DNA of 64,000 bases from Bacillus australimaris (GCF_001307105.1 NZ_LGYN01000026.1:1-64000), one strand, 5' to 3'; shown: positions 18,931 to 26,751, counted from the stretch's first letter. The notes: generated from the letters alone by a model not told the origin. Numbers and translations are program-made.

Positions 18931-18975
18931 AAAAAGTCATTTTCTCCATATTTCAAGAGAAAATGACTTTTTTGT
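18928..18975. terminator. bidirectional terminator between ebrB and ymaD
   Basis: A 17-bp stem with arms AAAAAAGTCATTTTCTC / GAGAAAATGACTTTTTT lies between the two convergent genes and has T tracts on both strands. Confidence 0.85.
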
Positions 18976-18976
18976 T

Positions 18977-19426
18977 TTAACAGCCGACTTGAATGGTTTC
19001 TTCTAATGAAATGGTTACATTGCCCTGAACAGCTCTTGAGATCATACATGAGCTTTCGGCTTTATGCGCAAGTTTACGGGCAAGCTCAATATCATGCTCA
19101 GAAGCAGACTCTTTGAGGATAATGACAGGCCGATGAATGATTTCCTTATAAGTAAACACACCATTTGTCACATCTACGACAGCTTCAGAGCTCATCGATA
19201 GATCCTCTTTCTCTAATTGACTCCGCTCCATCATGGCTGCAAGAGTAATGATATAACACGTAGCCGCCGCACCTAAGAGCATCTCATCTGGATTTGTTCC
19301 AATACCCGGTCCGTCCATTTCCTTTGGAATCGAGATTTCCGTTTTTAATTGTTCACATGCGATTGTACCAACATCGTTACGCAGACCAGGCCAGTTTGCC
19401 TGAAGATGAAAATGATGACGCGCCAT
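18977..19426 (-). CDS. ymaD: OsmC/Ohr-family protein YmaD
   Basis: The 149-residue protein has the OsmC fold with the two conserved cysteines in AAATCYIITL and AESSCMISRA, which in the family reduce organic hydroperoxides. GTNPDEMLLGA precedes the first cysteine. The start is placed at the ATG at 19426 (MARHHFHLQA) with AAGGAGAGACAG upstream. It is close to B. subtilis YmaD. It is transcribed away from aprX and towards ebrB. The thiol partner and physiological substrate are not evident. Confidence 0.88.
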   Translation of the reverse strand: MARHHFHLQANWPGLRNDVGTIACEQLKTEISIPKEMDGPGIGTNPDEMLLGAAATCYIITLAAMMERSQLEKEDLSMSSEAVVDVTNGVFTYKEIIHRPVIILKESASEHDIELARKLAHKAESSCMISRAVQGNVTISLEETIQVGC

Positions 19427-19503
19427 ATCTGTCTCTCCTTTTGTTATCACTGTTTACAGTGTAACAAGAATTCCCCCTGCTTGTCTTAACATGTGCACAA
19501 TCC

Positions 19504-20238
19504 TTACGTATATTCTTCATCCAGCACTGTGCGAATGGCCCTGACATAACGATAGAACCTCTCGTTTTTTGTACTGGACCGCCTCTGATAGTCGAAACTG
19601 TCAAATAAAGCTTCACGCTGACTTCTGCTAATCTCAAGCTGCACACTTTGCCCTGTTTTAGTAAGATTATTAATATTATGATTGCTCGTTCCACTCAGGG
19701 TTTCGTGTCCGACAGCCAGTTCAGCAGAAAATCCATTCCGCTCTAATGAGTTCACAATTTTTTCTGCACGGTCGTAATCTGTTCCACCGACGAGAGTATG
19801 GTCAATCCCTTCCTCCCCTCTGTATCCATGTACCGCTAAAACGTACTCATGTGCTTTTGCCTGCGCAACACCAATTGGCTCGTCAAAGTTTGTACTTGTA
19901 ATATGAAGTTCGAACGCATTTTCTCTTAAGCCTTCAAATAAATACGTAGAGAAATCGTTATCAAAAAAATGGACAATCTCACTTACGCCGCCTTCAATCC
20001 TCCCGCCATGGGGTGACATCACGAGAAGGCGGCTGCCAGGCACTGGGTTGGATGTAATGTGGTAGTTGTTTGCTGATTCGTTTTCTTCTAATTCTTTAAA
20101 ATTACGATAAATATCATTTGAACCGCTTTCGTCTTCTCCACGTGATGACACTGGCTCATCATGTTCCTGTGCTTGCATGGTGTAATAAACGCCCCATCCG
20201 ATCGCAAGCAGGAGAAGCAAAGCAAAAAACTTCTTCAT
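19504..20238 (-). CDS. ymaC: membrane-anchored poly-gamma-glutamate hydrolase-like protein YmaC
   Basis: The 244-residue protein has an N-terminal hydrophobic anchor (FFALLLLLAIGWGVYY, residues 4-19) and then a domain of the PGA hydrolase family (DUF867, phage PghP-like, zinc carboxypeptidase fold). The expected zinc ligands are H77 and E82 in SPHGGRIEGG and H137 in AVHGYRG. FEGLRENAFELHITST and VQLEISRSQRE are shared with the second copy at 23553-24302. It probably acts outside the membrane on poly-gamma-glutamate or a related polymer. Substrate is inferred from the family only. Confidence 0.78.
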   Translation of the reverse strand: MKKFFALLLLLAIGWGVYYTMQAQEHDEPVSSRGEDESGSNDIYRNFKELEENESANNYHITSNPVPGSRLLVMSPHGGRIEGGVSEIVHFFDNDFSTYLFEGLRENAFELHITSTNFDEPIGVAQAKAHEYVLAVHGYRGEEGIDHTLVGGTDYDRAEKIVNSLERNGFSAELAVGHETLSGTSNHNINNLTKTGQSVQLEISRSQREALFDSFDYQRRSSTKNERFYRYVRAIRTVLDEEYT

Positions 20239-20823
20239 TCCCGTTCTCCTTTAACAGATTTCTAAGCCGTTTCTATGATTTATATTGAATCATCATTTCT
20301 TATCATTTTTTCCACATTTTCTCTTCAAGTTTGATCATAACACTCTAGATCATGAGATTCCTCAAAAATAAGATAATTGCATTTATATACACAGAAACGC
20401 CTCTCCTCTTTGAATACAGAGTTAGAATAGTATGACAAACAAATGACGTTATGTTTAATATGACCTAGTCCTATCCAGTCTGTTTTCTTTAATTCGGCTT
20501 TTATTTGATGCGGATTTGATTTTTTCCATCTGTAACGCGTCACATTTATATGAGCATTGACCCTGTCTAAATCCCCCCTTTTTCTGCAAAATCCTTTGTT
20601 TCACTGGTTCTTTCAGAAGAACTCTCCCACCTATCATCGGCAGATTCTACATGATTTCCACCTTTTTCTATTATTTTACAAAATGTAAGCGCTTTTCTTT
20701 TTTGAAAGAAATGAGCAAGCCGCCAAAATGAAGAAAAGAAGGGACAAGAATCCGAACCAAGCAGTTTTCATTTTCATAACGTAAAAGTGTACGAGAATGG
20801 ATAGCTAGAATGGAGGGCATCAC
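20239..20823. other. 585-base region with no clear gene
   Basis: Several short overlapping minus-strand frames lie at 20325-20640, none with a good ribosome site plus start. One phase encodes an Arg/Lys-rich string (TRYRWKKSNPHQIKAE), another DDRWESSSERTSETKD, suggesting one decayed small gene read in different frames. A cre-like sequence lies at 20684-20697. The aprX promoter must be near the right end but I cannot pick it confidently. Confidence 0.4.
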
Positions 20824-22149
20824 ATGTTCGGATTTTCGATGGTGCAAATGGTCAGAACACATGCTAGTAAACTAGATCAGCCTTTAAGAGAGACCGTTCT
20901 TCACCTTTATAAACCTTTTAAATGGACACCATGCTTTCTTCATCGCTTTTTCGAAGGCAGGTTAAAGAAGAAAAAGAAGCTTCGTGTGATCATTGAATTT
21001 AAGGAAGGTACAGCTGAAGCAGGGATCCAAAGCACAAAACAGCTCATGAAAAAAAGCAGAAAAACAAATATAAAACGGCATTTCTCTCATATCGATTGCT
21101 GCGCTGCTGATCTAACGCCTGCTGCTTTAGAGGAACTGTTAGCAAATGGTGAGCATATTCGTAAGATTTATTTAGACCGGAAAGTTCATGCACTGCTGGA
21201 TGTGGCGACACAAGCAAGTCATGCTGAAGAAATCATCCGAAACGGAACAACATTAACCGGAGAAGGTATTACAGTGGCTGTCGTTGACACGGGAATTTAT
21301 CCGCATGAAGATTTAGATGGAAGAATTCGCGATTTTGTGGATTTTGTCAAACAAAAAACGAAACCTTATGATGATAATGGCCACGGTACTCACTGCGCGG
21401 GAGATGTAGCGGGAGATGGAGCCGCCTCTGATGGCTTATATAAAGGGCCTGCCCCAAAAGCAAATCTGATAGGCGTGAAAGTGTTAAATAAACAAGGAGC
21501 TGGATCACTTTCTACTATTATAGAAGGTGTTGAATGGTGTATACAGTTCAACGAAGACCACCCCGATGATCCCATTCATATTATCAGTATGTCGCTAGGC
21601 GGAGATGCCCAGCGTTATGATGACGAACAAGACGATCCAATGGTACGCGCTGTCAATGCTGCATGGGATCAAGGCATTGTTGTATGCGTCGCTGCCGGAA
21701 ACTCTGGTCCTAACAGCCAGACGATTGCAAGCCCTGCTGTCAGCCAAAAAGTCATTACAGTCGGCGCCTACGATGACCGGAATACACCAGAATCAGCTGA
21801 CGATGTCGTCGCACCGTTTTCAAGTAGAGGGCCAACTGTTTATGGGGAAGCAAAGCCAGATATCCTCGCACCAGGCGTAAACATCGTTTCTCTCAGATCA
21901 CCAAGATCCTTTCTGGATAAACTCGATAAATCAAGCAGAGTCGATGGTGATTATACAACGTTATCTGGCACATCTATGGCAACACCGATTTGTGCTGGCA
22001 TTTGCGCTCTTTTATTGGAGCATTCACCAGATTTAACACCTGATGATGTCAAAACGCTGTTAAAAGAAAATACAAACAAATGGTCTGGGGATGACCCGAT
22101 GATTTATGGAGCAGGTGCAATTGACGCAGAAAAAGCCATCAAAGAATAA
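20824..22149 (+). CDS. aprX: intracellular subtilisin-like serine protease AprX
   Basis: The 441-residue peptidase S8 protein has the catalytic triad D155 (VVDTGIYP), H187 (NGHGTH) and S384 (SGTSMATP), and the oxyanion Asn N293 (AAGNSGP). The N-terminal 140 residues form a propeptide-like region starting MFGFSMVQMVRTHASKLD, very similar to B. subtilis AprX (442 residues). There is no signal peptide; the protein is thought to be cytoplasmic and made in stationary phase. AGGGCATCAC with GGAGG gives the ribosome site. It is convergent with rap, separated by a terminator. Confidence 0.95.
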   Translation: MFGFSMVQMVRTHASKLDQPLRETVLHLYKPFKWTPCFLHRFFEGRLKKKKKLRVIIEFKEGTAEAGIQSTKQLMKKSRKTNIKRHFSHIDCCAADLTPAALEELLANGEHIRKIYLDRKVHALLDVATQASHAEEIIRNGTTLTGEGITVAVVDTGIYPHEDLDGRIRDFVDFVKQKTKPYDDNGHGTHCAGDVAGDGAASDGLYKGPAPKANLIGVKVLNKQGAGSLSTIIEGVEWCIQFNEDHPDDPIHIISMSLGGDAQRYDDEQDDPMVRAVNAAWDQGIVVCVAAGNSGPNSQTIASPAVSQKVITVGAYDDRNTPESADDVVAPFSSRGPTVYGEAKPDILAPGVNIVSLRSPRSFLDKLDKSSRVDGDYTTLSGTSMATPICAGICALLLEHSPDLTPDDVKTLLKENTNKWSGDDPMIYGAGAIDAEKAIKE

Positions 22150-22151
22150 AG

Positions 22152-22192
22152 AAAAAAGCCCTTTACGTTTATGCGTAAAGGGTGTTGTTTGT
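22152..22192. terminator. terminator between aprX and rap
   Basis: A stem CCCTTTACG / CGTAAAGGG is flanked by A and T runs and serves the two convergent genes. Confidence 0.75.
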
Positions 22193-22239
22193 CTCGTTTT
22201 TATGTGTGAAGTCTTTCATCTACTTGAGCAGCTGACATG

Positions 22240-23403
22240 TTATGCTTCGTTCTCATACATCTCATCTCCTTTTTGAATGTGCGTACGCGCTTCGATCACA
22301 ATCTCAAAAAAAGTGGAAGATTCCTTGTACATGTCGCGTTCCTTATAATAATTAGCCGCATCAAGTGCTAATTCCTCTAAATCAGCAAACATTTTTTTGT
22401 TTCTCAGACCAAAAAGTGCTGACCTCAATTGCTCACAGCCGTCTTTCTCTATATAGAGCGCCTGCAAAAATTGGAATTTCAACTGATAAATTTCATCTCC
22501 CAATACACAAGCCTCGTTTAATCCTTTAGATATAGTCTCGCCTGCCCGCTGGATATCTCCGAGTTTAAACCAAGTGAGTGCAAGTGAAAACAATGATTTA
22601 ATCATCGTCGATGCTTGATCTTTCTGATAAAGTGAAATGGCTTGTTCGAAGAAGACAGTCGCTGTATGATACGTTCCCATACTATAATGACAGGTGCCTA
22701 AGTTATTAAGTGCCATCGCTTTAAAGTAAGATGTGCATTCTTTTTGTTCCATCGCTTCGCAGACCTTTAACGCTTTTTCTAAATAAGGAAGCGCCTTTTG
22801 ATACTGACTTAAATCAATCCAATTACCTGCCATGACAAAATCACATTGAATGCTTCTTTTTCCATAAAGCTGATGTTTCTTATAGATGTCTCTCGCTTTT
22901 TTAGCATAATGCATAGAGAAATAGGTTTGTTTCATATGATAGTATACTTCAGCGATTTTATAGTAAAACTCTGCTTTTTCAATCTCATCTGTCACTAAGA
23001 TCAGTTGATGTTCCGCATGCTTGTAATATGAAATGGCCTCGATATACCGGCGCTGGATAAATGCATACATTCCATGGAAAAAATGAAAATAATAGCCGAG
23101 TAAGCCCGTCATTTCATCTTCTGTATCTTCCATTTCTTTAGGAAAGGACACTGCTTGAAGCGTTTCACTCCCTGCATGAACTGGCGCTAAATGCTGAAGC
23201 ATCATTTGATGGCGAAAATCCATTAGAGAATAATATAGAAGTAAATCTTGATCCTCTTCCATATCATGAATTTCTTCTTCCACAAGACGCTTCATGTCGT
23301 TTGCCTGTTCGACGTCAAATTTGCAAATATGCGTGTACCATTGATTGATCTTTACACCTACTTCGGAAGATGGTATTTTGTGTGCCATCCACTTCAGCCC
23401 CAT
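22240..23403 (-). CDS. Rap-family response-regulator aspartate phosphatase / regulator
   Basis: The 387-residue protein has the Rap layout: an N-terminal three-helix bundle with IPSSEVGVKINQWY and EEDQDLLLYYSLMDFRHQ, then about six TPR repeats (from residue 100 on, such as GTCHYSMGTYHTATVFFEQAISLY). Rap proteins dephosphorylate Spo0F or block ComA and are inhibited by exported Phr peptides. Which target this one has cannot be read here. An ATG five codons in (23388) is another start. No phr gene with a signal peptide follows: the next frame encodes only 12 residues. A TTGCCT-N17-TAAAAT promoter with a palindrome just upstream precedes it. Confidence 0.9.
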   Translation of the reverse strand: MGLKWMAHKIPSSEVGVKINQWYTHICKFDVEQANDMKRLVEEEIHDMEEDQDLLLYYSLMDFRHQMMLQHLAPVHAGSETLQAVSFPKEMEDTEDEMTGLLGYYFHFFHGMYAFIQRRYIEAISYYKHAEHQLILVTDEIEKAEFYYKIAEVYYHMKQTYFSMHYAKKARDIYKKHQLYGKRSIQCDFVMAGNWIDLSQYQKALPYLEKALKVCEAMEQKECTSYFKAMALNNLGTCHYSMGTYHTATVFFEQAISLYQKDQASTMIKSLFSLALTWFKLGDIQRAGETISKGLNEACVLGDEIYQLKFQFLQALYIEKDGCEQLRSALFGLRNKKMFADLEELALDAANYYKERDMYKESSTFFEIVIEARTHIQKGDEMYENEA

Positions 23404-23429
23404 TCTATCATATCAAACTGATAACTATT

Positions 23430-23458
23430 ATTTTACATAATTTATGTTTTTAAGGCAA
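23430..23458 (-). promoter_or_regulatory. sigma-A-like promoter of rap
   Basis: On the minus strand TTGCCT (23458-23453) and TAAAAT (23435-23430) are 17 bases apart. Confidence 0.55.
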
Positions 23459-23459
23459 A

Positions 23460-23475
23460 TTGTAAGTTATTACAA
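23460..23475. promoter_or_regulatory. 6-4-6 palindrome abutting the rap -35 box
   Basis: TTGTAAGTTATTACAA has perfect six-base arms and a four-base centre, the geometry of a ComA box (TTGCGG-N4-CCGCAA) but without the GC bases. Its place directly upstream of -35 suits an activator. Confidence 0.4.
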
Positions 23476-23552
23476 ATTTTATGTTCAAATCGCATTTTTC
23501 TATCTTTTTTACCAAGTTCAAATTGTGTACTTTAACCCATCAAAACCTTTTT

Positions 23553-24302
23553 TTACGAAGACGGATCGAACTCTCTTAGTACTTTTTTTAAAGCACTGAT
23601 ATAACGTCTGAATGCTTTTTTCTTTCCATTTCTCGTATCAAAATTGTCAAAAAAGGACTCTCTCTGTGCCGTACTAATTTCTAGCTGAACACTTTCACCA
23701 CTCGCATTTTGATTATTAATATTTTTAGGATCAGTTCCAGAAAGCCGCTCGCCTTCTTGTACCATTTCTGCAGAAAACCCTCGATCTTTTAGTTCTCGCA
23801 CAACCGCTCTTTGCATTTTTTCATTTGTCCCGCCAACTAACGTGTGCCTTTTATGACTTTTATAGCCATGGATGGAAATCGAGAAAGGATACGTTTTAAT
23901 CATTTGAACCAAAATGGGTTCATCAAATTTTGTACTCGTGATATGCAAGTCGCGATTATTGTCTTGCTTCGTCCCTTCAAACAAATACGTAGAGTATCTT
24001 TCTTGAAACGCTTCTACAATTTCACTAGTTCCTGGTTCAATTTCACCTCCGTGAGGCGAAAATACGAGTAAATCACTCCCACCTTTTTCGTGAAATTCTA
24101 TTTCATAGCCATCTTTTTCATGTCGCAAGAGCTGTTTAAAGCTTTCATATTGATCACCTTTTTTTCGTTCTTTTTGATATTTTTCTACCTCTTCATGATG
24201 TTGCTTTTGCCCCTTTTTTTCTTGAGCAGAATGGCTGCATTTCACCATTAAAAGTGCGCATAGGATGAGAAAGATGAATCCACATATTAGTAGCCTTTTC
24301 AT
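23553..24302 (-). CDS. second poly-gamma-glutamate hydrolase-like protein (YmaC paralog)
   Basis: The 249-residue protein has a hydrophobic N-terminus (LLICGFIFLILCALLMV, residues 4-20) followed by a highly charged linker (EKKGQKQHHEEVEKYQK) and the PGA-hydrolase domain. Zinc-ligand candidates are H84 and E89 (SPHGGEIEPGTSE) and H145 (SIHGYKSHKRH). STYLFEG, LHITST-FDEPI and SVQLEIS match the copy at 19504-20238. It is probably membrane-anchored; the cysteine after MVK does not form a good lipobox. The ATG at 24302 follows AAAAGGAGCGGTGAA. The two paralogs flank aprX and rap. Confidence 0.75.
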   Translation of the reverse strand: MKRLLICGFIFLILCALLMVKCSHSAQEKKGQKQHHEEVEKYQKERKKGDQYESFKQLLRHEKDGYEIEFHEKGGSDLLVFSPHGGEIEPGTSEIVEAFQERYSTYLFEGTKQDNNRDLHITSTKFDEPILVQMIKTYPFSISIHGYKSHKRHTLVGGTNEKMQRAVVRELKDRGFSAEMVQEGERLSGTDPKNINNQNASGESVQLEISTAQRESFFDNFDTRNGKKKAFRRYISALKKVLREFDPSS

Positions 24303-24548
24303 TTCACCGCTCCTTTTCATTCTCATAGGTGTCGTCTTATCGCATTATTTTACTATCAATGGCTTAGAAAATTCAAAGGTTGTCCGGCTCAATTGAATGA
24401 ATCAGGAGAACTTACCTGTTTTTTAAAGTCTTCTAGGTATTTTAGAGGTCTTTACATTTTTTGTTGTGCACCTAAAAACTAAATCGTATGACCTTATTTC
24501 AATTTTAGTGAAAATCACCCACAAAAATGGAAAAATTACTCTTATTCA

Positions 24549-24596
24549 AAATAAAAAAAGCCGTAAACAAAAGGAGTGTCCCTTCTGTTTACAGCC
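24549..24596 (-). terminator. terminator of the CarD-like gene
   Basis: A stem GCTGTAAACAGAAGG / AAGGAGTG-side complement (CCTTTTGTTTACGGC) is followed by TTTTTTT on the minus strand. Confidence 0.8.
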
Positions 24597-24614
24597 AGTT
24601 TCTGTATATCATTA

Positions 24615-25097
24615 TTACATTCTTAATTCATTTTCTAAAGCTGTTAGCACTTCATCCTGCGACAGTCCTTGTGCAAGTGAAATTTCACTCACTAACATGC
24701 CTCTTGCATCTTCAAGCATTTTCTTTTCACTTGAATTTAATGCTTTCTTCTGATTTCGTCTCATTAGATCTTTGACAACGTCTGCACCATCTTCGATCGC
24801 ACCTGTTTTTAGCTTCTTCAGATTTTCATCATATCGTTGCTTCCAAGTAAGCGTGTCGTCGTTTGTTTCTTCTGCAAAATTGTTCATCACAACTTTCAGC
24901 GTTGCTTGATCTGCTACCGGACGTATACCTAGTTGAGTGATTCTGCCTTTTGGGATCATCATCTGCATATTCGGCATTTGAATCAGAAAATATTCCTGCG
25001 TCTTACCTAAAATCTCTTTTTCTTCCATTCCTTCAATCACACCGGCTCCATGCATAGGATAAACAATTTTATCACCTATTTGAAACAAATCCGCCAC
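24615..25097 (-). CDS. CarD/CdnL-like RNA polymerase-binding regulator (YdeB-like)
   Basis: The 160-residue protein has an N-terminal CarD_CdnL/TRCF RNA-polymerase interaction domain (FQIGDKIVYPMHGAGVIEGMEEKEI, residues 5-30, and QMMIPKGRI) and an all-helical C-terminal part with TWKQRYDENLKKLKTG and KKMLEDARGMLVSEISLA. Such proteins bind the beta subunit and stabilise open promoter complexes. It resembles B. subtilis YdeB. It stands alone with its own terminator between the PGA hydrolase and the His-rich genes. Confidence 0.85.
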   Translation of the reverse strand: MADLFQIGDKIVYPMHGAGVIEGMEEKEILGKTQEYFLIQMPNMQMMIPKGRITQLGIRPVADQATLKVVMNNFAEETNDDTLTWKQRYDENLKKLKTGAIEDGADVVKDLMRRNQKKALNSSEKKMLEDARGMLVSEISLAQGLSQDEVLTALENELRM

Positions 25098-25265
25098 CTC
25101 CGAAAGTATTCACAATACCATTATAACACATTTCATCAGAGGATAAAAATTTATATTTTATCATGTTATTTTAGCACTAGTCAATTCTTTTTATTTGAGT
25201 TTTTTCAGAAAAAGCCTTTTTTTACAAAAGAAGTGCGAGTATCCAGTCCTCCACACTCTTTCTTA

Positions 25266-25274
25266 CATATACTA
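25266..25274 (+). promoter_or_regulatory. sigma-K-like -10 element
   Basis: CATATACTA fits CATANNNTA and lies 38 bases before the start of the Cys/His-rich small gene. No clear -35 AC is seen at 16 bases. Confidence 0.35.
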
Positions 25275-25303
25275 GCATTGAGTCACATTTAGGAGGGATG
25301 ACA

Positions 25304-25531
25304 ATGTGCAAATGCAAGTGCAAACATTCCCACTCAAACTGCCATAAAAAGCATGACCATCATCACCATGAGGATCCATGTAAAGAAAAAAAGTTTTATC
25401 ATAAAAAAGATGATTGGTTTGAGAGTGATTTTTGGGATACTTCCCGAAGCTACGATCCCTATTATTGTCCTAAAAGTGTCTGCAGCAGATGTAAAAAGCG
25501 TCGTAGAAGAAGACATAGCTTTTCATATTAA
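25304..25531 (+). CDS. small Cys/His/Lys-rich protein, probable spore component
   Basis: The 75-residue protein starts MCKCKCKHSHSNCHKKHDHHHHE, has a middle acidic-aromatic part (DDWFESDFWDTSRSYDPYY) and ends CSRCKKRRRRRHSFSY. Seven cysteines and many histidines point to metal binding or oxidative cross-linking. The second ATG (25304) is seven bases from AGGAGGG, so it is preferred over the first at 25298. I know no named family. A sigma-K-type -10 element upstream and composition like small coat or crust proteins suggest late sporulation; this is inference. Confidence 0.6.
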   Translation: MCKCKCKHSHSNCHKKHDHHHHEDPCKEKKFYHKKDDWFESDFWDTSRSYDPYYCPKSVCSRCKKRRRRRHSFSY

Positions 25532-25555
25532 GGCTTGACGCTTTACCTGCTTTTC

Positions 25556-25586
25556 GTTTTCCCGGCTGAATAGCCGGTTTTTTTCT
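25556..25586 (+). terminator. terminator after the Cys/His-rich gene
   Basis: CCGGCT / AGCCGG stem with a four-base loop is followed by TTTTTTT. Confidence 0.7.
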
Positions 25587-25620
25587 TTCATATGGATAGG
25601 CTCATGATACGAATCATACT

Positions 25621-25629
25621 CATAGGATA
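25621..25629 (+). promoter_or_regulatory. sigma-K-like -10 element
   Basis: CATAGGATA fits CATANNNTA and lies 40 bases before the His/Met-rich gene, the same layout as for the gene before it. Confidence 0.35.
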
Positions 25630-25660
25630 TGGCAACCTGACATAAAGGATGAGATATCAA

Positions 25661-26065
25661 ATGAACAATATGAATAGCCAAATGAATCATTATCACCAAG
25701 AAAATCCCTATCACACGTTTGAAAATGTGTATACAGCCAATCATGAGCATGTGGTCGCGCCAAACATGCATGATCATATGAATATGCCAAACCATTACCA
25801 TAGTGGCAAAAAAGATGTGTATCATGCGCACCACCCGCATCATCATTCAGCCTATTCAACGTTTCCAAATCAACATGATTTCTTTCCACAGTATGTTCCA
25901 ATGAAGGATCACCATCATCATGACCACTATGGTGGATACGGGATGATGCCATACCATTCGTACGGCTATCAAGATATGCATATGATGATGCAGCCAAATC
26001 AGCAAATGGCTGGCCATTTTCACGGAATGAATCAACCAAATGCGCTTTTCCCCCGCTATTACTAA
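25661..26065 (+). CDS. His/Met/Asn-rich protein, probable spore coat component
   Basis: The 134-residue protein is low in complexity: HYHQENPYH, HDHMNMPNHYH, HAHHPHHH, KDHHHHDHYGGYGMMPYH and DMHMMMQPNQQM, ending FPRYY. Histidine, methionine, tyrosine and asparagine dominate and there is no signal peptide or membrane segment. Such composition is known from Bacillus coat and crust proteins and from metal-binding proteins. The ATG at 25661 has AAGGATGA about 11 bases upstream; an ATG at 25649 is too close to AAAGG. It follows the Cys/His-rich gene in the same direction. No family was recognised. Confidence 0.6.
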   Translation: MNNMNSQMNHYHQENPYHTFENVYTANHEHVVAPNMHDHMNMPNHYHSGKKDVYHAHHPHHHSAYSTFPNQHDFFPQYVPMKDHHHHDHYGGYGMMPYHSYGYQDMHMMMQPNQQMAGHFHGMNQPNALFPRYY

Positions 26066-26083
26066 AGAATGACAAAATAAGGG

Positions 26084-26089
26084 TATAAT
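26084..26089 (+). promoter_or_regulatory. probable -10 box of bslA
   Basis: TATAAT is perfect, but the -35 region (TTACTA or ACTAAA) is poor, which would fit an activator-dependent promoter. B. subtilis bslA depends on DegU. Confidence 0.4.
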
Positions 26090-26100
26090 ATACCATTTAA

Positions 26101-26165
26101 TACCATGTAGGAATATGGTAACATCATAGGTAAATAATGGATGTAATCATCTATTATTTACCTAT
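26101..26165. repeat. two inverted repeats in the bslA upstream region
   Basis: The first is TACCAT-N8-ATGGTA (26101-26120). The second has perfect 13-base arms ATAGGTAAATAAT / ATTATTTACCTAT (26126-26138 and 26153-26165) around 14 bases, ending ten bases before the ribosome site. They may be operators or leader hairpins. Confidence 0.7.
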
Positions 26166-26187
26166 AATCAACAAGGGGGAAAAAGAA

Positions 26188-26715
26188 ATGAAAAAAACAT
26201 GGACGATTCTTATGATGGGGATGCTCACATTGGTCATGGCGCTGTCAGTACCACTTGCTGCATCTGCTGAAGGAGCCGAAAGCAAAGCATCAACCAATGT
26301 AAAGCCAGCTGCTCTTTACGCTAAAATTACAGGAGCTAGTAAGCAGGAATGGTCTTATTCTGACATTGAGCTGACGTACAGCCCAAATTCAGTTCTAAGT
26401 CTTGGTGCAGTTGAGTTCACACTGCCAAAGGGTTTCCAAGCAACAACAAAAGACATCTTGAACGGTAAAGCATTAAAAGACAGCTACATTTTGAACAACG
26501 GACAAACCGTTCGTATTCCGCTTAGATTGGATTTACTTGGAATTTCCCAATATACATTAAAGCTTTCTCATAAAGTACTTCCTGCTGCAGGTACATATAC
26601 GTTCCGCGCAGAAAATCGAGCAATCAGCATTGGTTCCAAATTTTATGCAGAAGATACGATTGATATTAATACACGACCAGTTGTGGTCACACCGCCAGAT
26701 CCTTGCGGATGCTAA
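26188..26715 (+). CDS. bslA: biofilm surface-layer hydrophobin BslA
   Basis: The 175-residue secreted protein has a signal peptide (MKKTWTILMMGMLTLVM...AASA, cut near 27) and the BslA immunoglobulin-like fold: ITGASKQEWSYSDIELTY, LSLGAVEFTLPKGF, IPLRLDLLG and YTFRAENRAISIGSKFYAE agree closely with B. subtilis BslA. Leucine- and isoleucine-rich cap strands (VLSLG, LRLDLLG, AISIG) form the surface-active cap of the biofilm coat. The C-terminal CxC (PCGC) is kept; in BslA it allows dimers, while the paralog YweA lacks it. AAGGGGGAAAAAGAA precedes the ATG at 26188. In B. subtilis the gene (yuaB) is elsewhere. Confidence 0.9.
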   Translation: MKKTWTILMMGMLTLVMALSVPLAASAEGAESKASTNVKPAALYAKITGASKQEWSYSDIELTYSPNSVLSLGAVEFTLPKGFQATTKDILNGKALKDSYILNNGQTVRIPLRLDLLGISQYTLKLSHKVLPAAGTYTFRAENRAISIGSKFYAEDTIDINTRPVVVTPPDPCGC

Positions 26716-26750
26716 ATAAAAAAGCGCTCTAATAAGAGCGCTTTTTTTAT
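26716..26750. terminator. bidirectional terminator between bslA and mutL
   Basis: AAAGCGCTCT / AGAGCGCTTT stem with A and T runs on both sides, between convergent genes. Confidence 0.85.
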
Positions 26751-26751
26751 A

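Noticed and set aside
20684-20697. cre site (CcpA) before aprX
   Set aside because: TGTAAGCGCTTTTC lacks the last two consensus bases and its distance to aprX is arbitrary; not listed as a feature of its own.
22193-22237. phr gene behind rap
   Set aside because: The only frame is 12 codons (MSAAQVDERLHT), with no signal peptide, so it cannot be a normal exported Phr precursor.
25523-26096. Long minus-strand frames opposite the His/Met-rich gene
   Set aside because: They mirror the low-complexity CAT/ATG-rich coding strand and have no ribosome site.
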